Shown: piece by piece, positions 1 to 9,095 of the stretch | Layout: every line of letters begins with the position of its first letter | How positions within the stretch are numbered: the stretch's first letter is position 1 | Made by a program: the position numbers and the translations under genes | The notes under the pieces: model-generated | Told to the model about the DNA's origin: nothing | Databases searched by the model: none | The model's input: only the letters and a program-made list of their open reading frames with translations | NCBI GenBank assembly: GCA_900074725.1 | Contig: LT598459.1 | Location: forward strand, 1,064,467-1,128,466 | Source of the DNA: Lachancea dasiensis | Lineage: Eukaryota > Ascomycota > Saccharomycetes > Saccharomycetales > Saccharomycetaceae | Length of the DNA: 64,000 nt | Direction of reading: 5' to 3'

Positions 1-1386
1 TTCCATCAACGGTGAGCTGCTATTATAAGGAATCGGTTCACCATCTTCGCCATTACCCGAGGGGTCCTCCAAAAAGCTCGGAGATTTTTGAACGACTTGG
101 AAATTATGCCCGTGCATGTGGAATGGATGTCTGCCATCGTCATAGTTGTTAACAACGACTTCTACAACCTCCCCATACTCCAGGATAAATGGATTCACAT
201 TTTCACCATAAATTGAGGGATTCTTCACAAGATGCTTTGGTGCGGTGATCGCGGTCACCAGAGTTGGAACTTTAGGAGCAACATAAGAAATATTGTTGAA
301 GAAAGCGTAGTTAACGCCATCACCTAAATTATCCATTTTCACATCCAAGGTGATTTGATAGTCATAATCAGGAAGCAGTGCCGTCTTTTCTAGGGGCGTC
401 AAGTAAAAATCATTCGTGACCCCATCAAAGCTATCGATAAAGTACTCATCAGCAAATGGTGCCTCACCATTGTAGAGAACTTGATTGGTTCTGTTCAATA
501 TCAAACCTGGAGTTACAACATCAAGCATGGTCTCGTCCATAATTTGCATCAGTGCGTAATTTTTATTGCTCTCGGGTTTGGAATGGACCAAAACCGTGGT
601 ACGCTGGCCTGTGGCTAAATACAACAAACTGGTGGTGTTTGGTGTGACGTAAACACCATCGACTTCGACAATAGTAAATTCGTGATCTTCCAAGTAAACG
701 TATTGAGACACAAAATTGCCGACGTTAATGAACCGCAGGAGATAGACGGTATCAGGATCGAAACTTATCGAAGCATTTACCGTATTGTTAAAGAGGATAT
801 TTTGAGGAACAGGCTCAGCACCAGTAGGGTTGTAGCGGGTGAGGAATTCATCCATGACCTCGTAGTACGGTTTATGGTAGTGGTCACTGAGCTGAATGAT
901 CATTTCTTCATCGTATTCAAACGGCTCGTCTTCGTCGTGAACTATCAAAGCAGTTCTCATTCCGTCTGTGTACTGCGCTCCGGAATGTGAGTGCATCCAA
1001 TACGTGCCAACCTGGTTGTCGACCGTGAAGTTGTACACATACGTGTCTCCAGGCATGATGGGACATTGTGTTACCATCTGAGGGCCATCCATCTGGTTGG
1101 AATTCTCGTCCACGTTCCGATGAAAGAAACCATGGAAATGCAATGATGTTGGCTGGTCGTCAAACCCATTAGTTAGCCGCACGATGAGGCGATCACCTTT
1201 ATTGACGTGGATATCTGGAATTGGCCATTCACCATTAAAACCGATCATCATCTTCTCGTGCATACCATCCGGGTTTCTTCGTACCCAGCCAGTTGTGAAG
1301 TTATATTCGTGGGTCTGGCCTGCTGCCGCCCATCGTATCAGCAGCACGAGGCAAGCAAATAATGTTGTGAGGCCTATGCTTCTCAT
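1..1386 (-). CDS. FET5: FET5-like multicopper ferroxidase, C-terminus beyond window
   Basis: A multicopper oxidase of the Fet3/Fet5 group. These oxidise Fe(II) with four coppers and act with an Fth1/Ftr1-type permease. About 462 codons from the ATG at 1386 are visible, and the frame runs off the left edge, so about a quarter of the protein is missing. An N-terminal signal peptide is followed by the copper-ligand motifs LHFHG, YWMHSHSGAQY and HPFHMHGHNF. The last HCH-type copper motif and the membrane anchor lie outside. The stretch GMHEKMMIGFNGEWPIPDIH matches Fet5 better than Fet3, and the next syntenic gene (LAM5/LAM6) sits beside FET5 in S. cerevisiae. Fet5 is vacuolar in S. cerevisiae; location here is inferred. 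Many N-x-S/T sites fit a glycosylated enzyme. Confidence 0.9.
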   Translation of the reverse strand, partial: MRSIGLTTLFACLVLLIRWAAAGQTHEYNFTTGWVRRNPDGMHEKMMIGFNGEWPIPDIHVNKGDRLIVRLTNGFDDQPTSLHFHGFFHRNVDENSNQMDGPQMVTQCPIMPGDTYVYNFTVDNQVGTYWMHSHSGAQYTDGMRTALIVHDEDEPFEYDEEMIIQLSDHYHKPYYEVMDEFLTRYNPTGAEPVPQNILFNNTVNASISFDPDTVYLLRFINVGNFVSQYVYLEDHEFTIVEVDGVYVTPNTTSLLYLATGQRTTVLVHSKPESNKNYALMQIMDETMLDVVTPGLILNRTNQVLYNGEAPFADEYFIDSFDGVTNDFYLTPLEKTALLPDYDYQITLDVKMDNLGDGVNYAFFNNISYVAPKVPTLVTAITAPKHLVKNPSIYGENVNPFILEYGEVVEVVVNNYDDGRHPFHMHGHNFQVVQKSPSFLEDPSGNGEDGEPIPYNSSSPLME

Positions 1387-2024
1387 AATAGCAGGTTTCG
1401 ACCTCTAGATGACTTTGATATGAATTTGTCACAAGGAATAATATACTTTTCAAAACCCCCGGCAGTACGATGATACCCAGTACGATGATACCATGTACGG
1501 TCTATGTACGATGCTCCTCGTGAACGTTATGGCTTAAAACCATTTTTCATGCTATGCTATGACACAAACTGGGTGCCATTATCAAATTTACAAATTGGCT
1601 ATTCATTGAATTACATAACCATTTCGTACTATATGCTCCTTACCATCTCTGTAATTATAGACGGCTGCGTCATTCATTCATTAAGTGTTCTCATTACTGT
1701 TTACTTACAAGGCATAAAGCCTTCGGAGAATGCCTTCTGAGCTTCACTGGCTAGGTGGCGCAAGACCATTGAATGCTAAGGTAATATTGATAAAAAACTG
1801 TCACAACGATGCACGATGACACAAAATATTTTGAGTAAAGAATTGCAAATAAGCTCGACAATACAATCAAAAGATTGCGACAGTAAGTAAAGAACACTCA
1901 ATAGAAACAGTACTTCTGTAGCTCTTTATTAAAGTCAATACCTACTTTCTCTGCTGTCCGGTCGACATGGAAAATTGTCTCGTGCTAATAATAATAAATA
2001 ACCCGTACTCAGTGTTATGATCTT
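1387..2024. other. FET5 upstream region, no gene seen
   Basis: This is the 5' region of the leftward FET5 gene. An 11-base string (CAGTACGATGA) occurs twice in close succession near 1462-1487. Short open frames exist but none looks like a protein family. I see no tRNA. Confidence 0.4.
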
Positions 2025-2561
2025 TCAAGCTAGTCTCCTCGAGAGTTTGGCGTACTCCTTGTCATTGGGCTTTCTCCCCTTTATTCGCGAAACATATAGC
2101 TGTTCGATGACTGTATTCATGAGGATACACCCTGTCTCTCGGTAGAGACTCTTATGGAAGACATCCATAATCCTTTAGTAAACCCGCTCCACAGGAACAC
2201 TAGGGACGAAGGATGGGCGTACGTCGTGGCTTCCTCCTTACGTTAGTGTTGGAAACTCCTTCCAACATCGTCGTGTAGAATTGAAGCGGTATTCCCAACT
2301 TCTATAAATCAACTCACGCTCCCAGGCCTGTAAAGTATACATACCTTTCGGGATCTCCATAATCGACTTTTTGCCCATTCTAGCCAGGTCGCTATCAGGC
2401 TGGATGTGATGCGGAACTTCTTGCTATACTCAGCTTACATCCTAAATGTCATTCTTTTCATTGCCACATTTTAACGGTAGGCCAAGCGCACAGAGCTCCT
2501 TGATAGTATATACACCATTCCTGTGTGGATGCCAGGTAGTTGAACGGGTCTTCTGATGCGT
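2025..2561 (-). pseudogene. decayed protein-coding relic, family not recognised
   Basis: Read leftward in one frame, this stretch keeps long coding-like runs rich in charged and aromatic residues, with a few breaks. It ends in about 49 uninterrupted residues (for example QLYVSRIKGRKPNDKEY) and a normal stop at 2025. No start codon or intact frame remains. I do not recognise the family. It could be a host gene lost after a rearrangement or the end of an old mobile element. It lies between FET5 and the polyol dehydrogenase, where S. cerevisiae switches between its chromosome VI and XII sister regions. Codon-like texture is what I see; the origin is inference. Confidence 0.4.
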
Positions 2562-2679
2562 TCACGAGCTGGCTCTATCACGCTCTCCTAAGGCATAATA
2601 TACTAAAGGCGCTCTCCGCCTCGTTCTTTTATTCCATTATATAGCGTAGCACTTCTCCCGTAAGGTGCACCCCACCACA

Positions 2680-3747
2680 TTATTCTGGCCCATCAATAAT
2701 GGTCTTTATGACCTCGGACCCAGACTGCACATTGAAATCATAAGCTTGGATGGCTTCCTCGAATTTAAAGCGGTGTGTCACTAGAGGTTTGACATTGACG
2801 TGCCCGTTAGCAACCAATTGAACGGCATCGCGGTAATCACCAAAGGAGTATCTGAAGCATCCGAGAACTTTCAATTCTTTGGCTATAAGGGCGACAATGG
2901 GGAAATTCACATTCTCTTTTCCTGCTCCAACTTGCACATACGTCCCACCCGACTTGCAGACTCTAACACCGGCTCGGATACACACTTCGGCTCCAGTGCA
3001 GTCAAAAACGACCTCTGGTTGTGCACCTCCGAGGGCACCCTCGACCTCTGCAATCAAATCGTTTTCATCCTTGAACTTGGACGAATCCACAAACTTGGTT
3101 CCGCCGAAACTCTTGGATAGCTCCAGCTTGTTGAGGAAAACGTCTACGAAAACAACTTCACTAGCACCGAACGCACGGGCTACTGCACCTGTTAGCAGGC
3201 CAACTGGACCAGCACCGAATACGGCAACCTTCTGGTTGTAACTGACTTTGGCAAGTCTATTGGCGTGAACACCTACAGACAAGGGCTCCACCAGAGCACC
3301 CTCTTCAAGCGAAACGTGGTCTGGAAGCTTGACCACAAAATCCTCAGGTGCCAAGTAATATTTGACAAGCGTGCCGTCAATAGGCGGAGTCGCCGCGAAT
3401 GCCATTTCTGGACATAAATTGTATCTTCCACCCTTAGTGACGTCCGAATACCTACCAGGGATTCCAGGTTCAATAGCAACCTTATCACCCACCTTAACAC
3501 TGGTAACCTTGTCGCCTATTTCAACCACCACTCCGCTGGATTCATGGCCCAAAATCATGGGCTTCTTCACAACAAAGTCGCCAATGGCGCCCGTCTTATA
3601 ATAGTGGACATCAGAGCCGCATATTCCCGTTTTCTTGATATGCAATTTCACAAAGTGCGGATCCTCAATCTTCGGAATAGGTCTATCCTCGATTTTGATT
3701 TCTCCTTTTTGTAGCAATACCACTGCTTTTTGGCTTTCTTCTACCAT
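2680..3747 (-). CDS. XYL2: sorbitol/xylitol dehydrogenase (polyol dehydrogenase, MDR family)
   Basis: A 355-residue zinc-dependent NAD(P) polyol dehydrogenase that interconverts sorbitol or xylitol with the matching ketose in the cytosol. Visible signatures are GICGSDVHYY (catalytic Zn cysteine), the GHESSG motif, the EPLSVGVHANRL segment and the Rossmann motif VAVFGAGPVGLL. By sequence it resembles Sor1/Sor2 more than Xyl2, but its place next to RGR1 is that of XYL2 (YLR070C). The symbol is therefore positional and substrate preference is open. The usual structural zinc-binding cysteine cluster seems reduced, as in the yeast Sor proteins. The start is the ATG at 3747, with a TATATAAA box about 75 bp upstream. 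Confidence 0.9.
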   Translation of the reverse strand: MVEESQKAVVLLQKGEIKIEDRPIPKIEDPHFVKLHIKKTGICGSDVHYYKTGAIGDFVVKKPMILGHESSGVVVEIGDKVTSVKVGDKVAIEPGIPGRYSDVTKGGRYNLCPEMAFAATPPIDGTLVKYYLAPEDFVVKLPDHVSLEEGALVEPLSVGVHANRLAKVSYNQKVAVFGAGPVGLLTGAVARAFGASEVVFVDVFLNKLELSKSFGGTKFVDSSKFKDENDLIAEVEGALGGAQPEVVFDCTGAEVCIRAGVRVCKSGGTYVQVGAGKENVNFPIVALIAKELKVLGCFRYSFGDYRDAVQLVANGHVNVKPLVTHRFKFEEAIQAYDFNVQSGSEVIKTIIDGPE

Positions 3748-4301
3748 GATGTCTTAATGGCTATAGCGAGGAAGACGTTCAATCAAGGTAGGTAAGATGT
3801 TCAAGTAGTTGGCATAGGTTTTATATACTGCACATGATCCAAGACTACCATTGTGTTTTCTCTCTTTGCTTGAGGTATGTTCAACGCTTTCCTTTTACGT
3901 GACTCTTTCGGGCTAGCGCATCAGTTGCTATAAAAAATGTTATTTGACAAGAGGCGAGCACCACACATTAGGTATATCCCGAAACTGATGCTCATAGCTG
4001 CAAAAGGCAATAACCGTGCCGACGAAATGCTATCGTTGCCAGTGCGCTGAAGCCAACTATATAGGGGAAATATATAACACCTTGAGATAACTAGGATGGC
4101 CCACTAGTCTAGTGGATACCCAGGGTAAAACATAAACAGTACTGAATCTCTTGCCGCTAGGTAGAGAAGATGAGCGCCCCTGCCGATAGAACTCTTTTTT
4201 CGAAAAAGTTCGAAAAATTGTTCTCCAAGCAAATCAATGTATACCGGATATTATCTACCCAGTGTGCGTGTGAGTAGGTTTGCTCGATGTAGGTCTATTT
4301 A
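3748..4301. promoter_or_regulatory. promoter interval of the polyol dehydrogenase
   Basis: This gap of about 550 bp lies upstream of XYL2 and downstream of RGR1. On the minus strand it has a TATATAAA box at 3820-3827. An AGGGG stress-type element lies near 4063-4070. Near 4198-4222 is a run of TTC/GAA half sites reminiscent of heat-shock elements, but the spacing is irregular. No gene is visible. Confidence 0.45.
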
Positions 4302-7300
4302 TTAGATGGAGTTGACCCTGAGAATGCTGTTGATTTCTTTGATCACGAGCTCGATATCTGTAGCATCACAACAAATTCCGTCAGTTAGCCTGATGGCAGA
4401 AGCGATCTTCGGCTTCTTAGGAGAGCCCAGACTGGAAATCGTATCGCTGTTAACCAAGGAAGAGTTATCTACCATGAAAACGGTGTTTCGTACGCGGTGC
4501 ACAAGTGGATATGCAGGGCTCTTGCTAGAGATGTGCTCGTCGTCGGCAAAGTGCACATAGTACCGCAGTCGCTGGGAGCCGTTCAGGAAGACGTTTCGAA
4601 GCTCTATCATCAAAGTGATCTTAGAATTGACCTCAGCATTGTAGTATATTAACTCGTATTCTGAGAGGTTGTGCAGCTGGAGCGCAAGGGTGGAGTAGCC
4701 GTTAGAGGCTTGAGAGGAGTTGCGGCCAGCAGTACTCAGGATGGATTCGACAACCCCAAAGAACCCTGAGGTAAATTGCAAGTAATTGAACACAAACTTG
4801 TAATCCTGCTTACTGGACTCTATGAATGGCTGGATGATGTATTGAGGATTGGAAGGCGAAAGCTTCACGTCTAAATTCTCAACACTGTGGTCAGTAGTTT
4901 GAATGTGGATCAAGCAGTCATACTCGTCATTGCTATGCTTGAGATATTTGAAAGAGATTTCGTTGGGTTTGAGGGCCACAATGCTGAAGTTTTCTGAGTA
5001 GAAATTGTGTAGCCTTTCAATGACATCTGTAAGTGTCACAATCTGCATAAGCTTTTGCTTGAAAGGGTTGAAGTGCTGAACAATATTGTTTAAATCGATA
5101 AACGTCTCGGTCATGAAAAAGGAGAGAGAATCTTTGTCAATGAACTGCATAAGAGCCTCGTTGTATTGATTGCATATCATTTTGCTGTTGTGCTTGAATT
5201 TTCCGAAAAGCTTTATTTTGTTTTCTTGGTAATCGATCCGTAAAAACATTGTTTTCTCCAAAAGGTTGTTCAATGCATTTGGGCCACCTAAGAATGATTC
5301 TAGCTCTATGCTTAAGACCGACGTTTGGTTGGAGCTATTATCTTGGAATATGTACTCAGGAACAGCGTCCAAACTGTCACCTGCACAGATTTTATTCCGC
5401 ATGTGCAGCCCATTTAGCGAGTCAATTATCATATGATCAATAATGGAGTGTAGGCTAGTTTTCTTCAAATGTATAACCTTTTGATATGTCATTGACTCCA
5501 ACTTCAAGGTCGCAACATTTTTGGTATCTAAATATTTGAGCTCCCAGTTGCCATTTGAAGCTGTTATTTTTCCTATCCTTTTTTCGAGGGCGCATGACGC
5601 ATTGGAAGAAATAACGCTTAATATCAGATACCAATTGGCAGGCCAGTTTTGGAGTCGAATGTATAAATCACGCGACAACATCTTTTGCGTCCCCGTCGAC
5701 TCTATTGAGATAGGTGCGTTTAGCTTGATGACATTGTTACAAACCCAGCCGACTTTTTCGAACATGTTCTTCAATATCGATATGGTCTTGTCGAGTTTGA
5801 GCCTGTTCAAGACCTTGACGAAATCATCAGTGGTGGTTGTTTTATTAATTTGATTGATGTAATAAGTGAGCAGTCCACTGGGATTTTTTGCATAAAAGAT
5901 GCCACTAATTGGATTAATTTTAATTTGTATTGGAATGACAGATGCTGGAGTAGATGGTACATGGAATAGCAAAGCGTCCGATATGTCCTCTTCCTCATGT
6001 AAAACTTCAGTGGATAGCAATTGGGATTTGATTATCTGAGAATGATTGAACATAATTTCATCTAGAATATTGCCCAAATTATTCAGTACATTAGAATACC
6101 GTACTGGTACCAAGGGATTACCCTCGGGGAGATCTTCAATGTTCCACTTGAGAGTAATGTTTCCACTTTCTTTGTCAACGCCGATAATTGCGTTGCATTT
6201 TCCCTTAAGCCTACTGTGCAACCAGTATTTTAAGGTGATACCATTCTTTCTGGAATCATAGTGATGTTTGAGATTCCCACCTGAATATTTGCTATTAGAC
6301 TCCAGGTCCAATAACTCAGCATGTAAAATGTACATCTGGACGGACAGAACATAGTTATGCAAGAGTCGGTAAAGGGCGAACAAGGGACGGGGACTTTTGA
6401 ACAAAACCTCGTTGATAACCTTTTCTAACTTATATTTGTTAAGTGGGAGCAGTTCATTAAAAAGCAGTTTCAGGTCAACAAAAAACAACGGCGAGCGCTG
6501 ATCAGTCGTGGATAATTGCACCTCAAATTCATTTTCTACATGAATCACAAGCCGTCCGTCGCGAACCGTGTACTGTTTGAACTGATCGGGAAGTTCCATA
6601 AGCGATACTTTGACGGACATGATAATGTTCATATCGCGAAGCTTTTTCAAAATCAGTTTAGAAGGAACCGAGAAGCCTTTGGGTCCTTTCTCTGATTCTT
6701 CCTCCCCGCTTAGCGAGAAACTGTGTGTCGGGAGATTGGGCCGGCCTAGACTTAAGACTTCCAATGCGGTGACGAGGTCGGGATTCGGAAGCTTTGCATT
6801 TAGCATCCCTGCCAAACTAGCCTTCAAAGCCCATATGCAATTGTTGACAGCCATGTTGGAGCCTCGAAACCAGTTCAGCAGATCAATCATGGTGTTAAAA
6901 TTGTTGTTTTTGATTGTTCGACACCATTTTACAAGAACGTAGATTTTAAGAAACTGATTCCTCAAAAAAATCACCAGTTGTAGAAATGAAGTTTTCTTGA
7001 CGCTCGTATCTTGGCCCTCATGAACGCTAGTCTTTAAAAACTGGACCAATTCCTTCACAGAAAACACTGTGAGATTCCTGATCAGCAGTGCTATTGGCAA
7101 CTGATTCACTTCCACATGTGGAAGTTCTGGGGCTTTAGAGACTGAACTATTTCCATAATGCTGACTGTCATTGTCCATATCCTTATTTGTTCCAGTATGG
7201 ATATTATTGCCGAGCTTCTCACTTGATTTCAGTCCATTGCCTACTGTCGAATTGTGCCTTTCAGGGCTGGCCAAGCCATTATTTTGCAGCATTTCAACTG

Positions 7301-7310
7301 CCGTTGTCAT
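4302..7310 (-). CDS. RGR1: Mediator subunit 14 (Rgr1)
   Basis: A 1002-residue homologue of Med14/Rgr1, the backbone subunit linking the middle and tail modules of Mediator in RNA polymerase II transcription. After a variable N-terminus, the family-typical region begins with LPHVEVNQLPIALLIRNLTV near residues 63-82 and continues with the conserved FLQLVIFLRNQFLKIYVLVKW helix. The S. cerevisiae protein is 1082 residues, so length is normal. It is flanked by XYL2 and LAM6 exactly as YLR071C is. The C-terminal half is less conserved, as expected. The ATG at 7310 fits, since upstream sequence shows no family similarity. Confidence 0.9.
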   Translation of the reverse strand: MTTAVEMLQNNGLASPERHNSTVGNGLKSSEKLGNNIHTGTNKDMDNDSQHYGNSSVSKAPELPHVEVNQLPIALLIRNLTVFSVKELVQFLKTSVHEGQDTSVKKTSFLQLVIFLRNQFLKIYVLVKWCRTIKNNNFNTMIDLLNWFRGSNMAVNNCIWALKASLAGMLNAKLPNPDLVTALEVLSLGRPNLPTHSFSLSGEEESEKGPKGFSVPSKLILKKLRDMNIIMSVKVSLMELPDQFKQYTVRDGRLVIHVENEFEVQLSTTDQRSPLFFVDLKLLFNELLPLNKYKLEKVINEVLFKSPRPLFALYRLLHNYVLSVQMYILHAELLDLESNSKYSGGNLKHHYDSRKNGITLKYWLHSRLKGKCNAIIGVDKESGNITLKWNIEDLPEGNPLVPVRYSNVLNNLGNILDEIMFNHSQIIKSQLLSTEVLHEEEDISDALLFHVPSTPASVIPIQIKINPISGIFYAKNPSGLLTYYINQINKTTTTDDFVKVLNRLKLDKTISILKNMFEKVGWVCNNVIKLNAPISIESTGTQKMLSRDLYIRLQNWPANWYLILSVISSNASCALEKRIGKITASNGNWELKYLDTKNVATLKLESMTYQKVIHLKKTSLHSIIDHMIIDSLNGLHMRNKICAGDSLDAVPEYIFQDNSSNQTSVLSIELESFLGGPNALNNLLEKTMFLRIDYQENKIKLFGKFKHNSKMICNQYNEALMQFIDKDSLSFFMTETFIDLNNIVQHFNPFKQKLMQIVTLTDVIERLHNFYSENFSIVALKPNEISFKYLKHSNDEYDCLIHIQTTDHSVENLDVKLSPSNPQYIIQPFIESSKQDYKFVFNYLQFTSGFFGVVESILSTAGRNSSQASNGYSTLALQLHNLSEYELIYYNAEVNSKITLMIELRNVFLNGSQRLRYYVHFADDEHISSKSPAYPLVHRVRNTVFMVDNSSLVNSDTISSLGSPKKPKIASAIRLTDGICCDATDIELVIKEINSILRVNSI

Positions 7311-9095
7311 TCAGCAAATGAGATCTGCGATCTGGACCAACACCTGTCAGAAACTCGCGTGTGGAGTAACTATTCCGTTATGCGTTCCAATATGAACTTC
7401 CAATTCTAAATAACCGGTGCTGTTCTGATTGTGCTCACCTCCTACGAAATGATCTGTGTTGATAGTGCGAGAGTTGAGCTCTAGTTCAGCCGATCATCTT
7501 CAACCCCATTGACACTCGGTTTCCTGTGAGCCGTTTGTATAGTACTTCAGTTTATTGACAATGAATTCTTCCTGGGTAATTCGACACAAAGATCGTAAGA
7601 TCTGTACCACCACAAAGTAAGGCTACTTGGAGTTCCTAAATGCAGAGTCTTACCGTGGAAAGCCGCAATATAAATAAGCATATGGCTGAAAAGCGTAGAT
7701 TCAAAGTACGCCCAAGCAAAAGCAGGCTGTATCCCAAACAGATATTAAACAAAAGAAAATAACTGTTAATATTGCTGTGAGAGATCAAATCTATGATGCC
7801 TGGCGTGACAATGTTTTCAACAGACCTCGAGAGTTTTCTTCATTTTTCTTGCCAAAATGCGGTTCAAGCCGATGTTATTGTGACCTTAGTCTCCGGCTTT
7901 CACCAAAAACAAAAATATTGGGATCAGCGAACCCCCCATGATACGCTTTGGCCAAGGTCAATAACCACATCGCTTTGCTTTGAGAGCGTTCGAAAAAACA
8001 TTATTTTTATTGAGTGACTTGGGATGTTGACACATTTTCTATGTTGTACAGTCTCGCTATGTTCCGCTTTAGCCTAGATTGATCAGACTGCTTTTAAAGC
8101 TGTCTAACACTGATTGTTGGTATGTAGGCACAGAGTGCTCTGAAAGTAGAGGTAGGTTCGTCTATCAAAAGAAGGGATACACCTGCTATTTGATACCTGG
8201 CGTTTATAACGACGATCTCATAGACATCGAAAGAAGATAGGCGTCTAAACCTACACTCGGCGAGTTACGGTGTACTTACATCATCTCCAAGCTTCCCATT
8301 TATGTTAGCTGCAACTTAGCAAGTAGCGATTGGATGTGAAACTAATACCAATAAATTAGCCGCTGACCTTTTAATACCCAAACATTACTAACTCGAAGTA
8401 GAAAAGAGAACTAATAGACTGGACAACGTTTGAAAGCTATTAGATTAATCATGAAGCAAAGTCTATATGGTGTCAGTCCACAATCAGAAACCGCCAACAG
8501 TATAAGGTCAAGGGTCTCAAAATATTACCACGACCGCGTACATAATGCTCTATATTACTTATTAAGTGTGTATATTAAGTTCGCTCTGAGACTTGACGCA
8601 AGAGAAGTAGGGTGTTGAAATCGCCGGTAGTGAACAGAGCTTACTCCAACGACTCAGAACCTGAGGGTCTATCATTTCAAAATTTCGGTGCCAAATTTTG
8701 TAACGTTCGGTTTCTAGTTAGTGCTCGCCCCATCATTAAGTGCTTCCAACGTGGCATAGGGGAAACTTATTGATTGGATCACAAGAAAATAAAAGTGAAT
8801 CATCATCATCTCCATTTGTGGGCGTAGATTTGCTTGAGACTTTTGTTGATGGTCCTTCAACCATCAAAGGCGTGAGCAATAGACCATATAACTGAAAGAG
8901 CATCAAGATATTCGGTATAACTTCTTCTTTTGGACACTATCCTAAAGACCATTTTACCGTAATTTCTACCAGTCGAAGTGAAAGTGCCGCTTTGAAAAGC
9001 TGAGTAACTAGATAAAAGTGCCCCACCCAGCTTTTTCCCAAAATTTTCGGACTCCAACTCAGGCGCCACTTACTTAAAACACGAAGCGGGCATCC
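7311..9095. other. large divergent intergenic region, no gene recognised
   Basis: About 1.8 kb separates the divergent RGR1 and LAM6 genes, unusually long for this window. Short open frames occur on both strands (7793-8017, 8430-8618, 8857-9069), but none resembles a family and the last has no ATG at its start. I see no tRNA B-box. An uncatalogued RNA or a lost gene cannot be excluded. Confidence 0.4.

Noticed and set aside
8449-8490. Short peptide KQSLYGVSPQSE recalling the SLYGLKQSPR block of copia-type reverse transcriptases
   Set aside because: Only a few residues match in the wrong order, and nothing else in the flanks resembles such an element.
8857-9069. 70-codon leftward frame just upstream of LAM6
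   Set aside because: It begins at a GTG, overlaps the LAM6 promoter and has no family resemblance.
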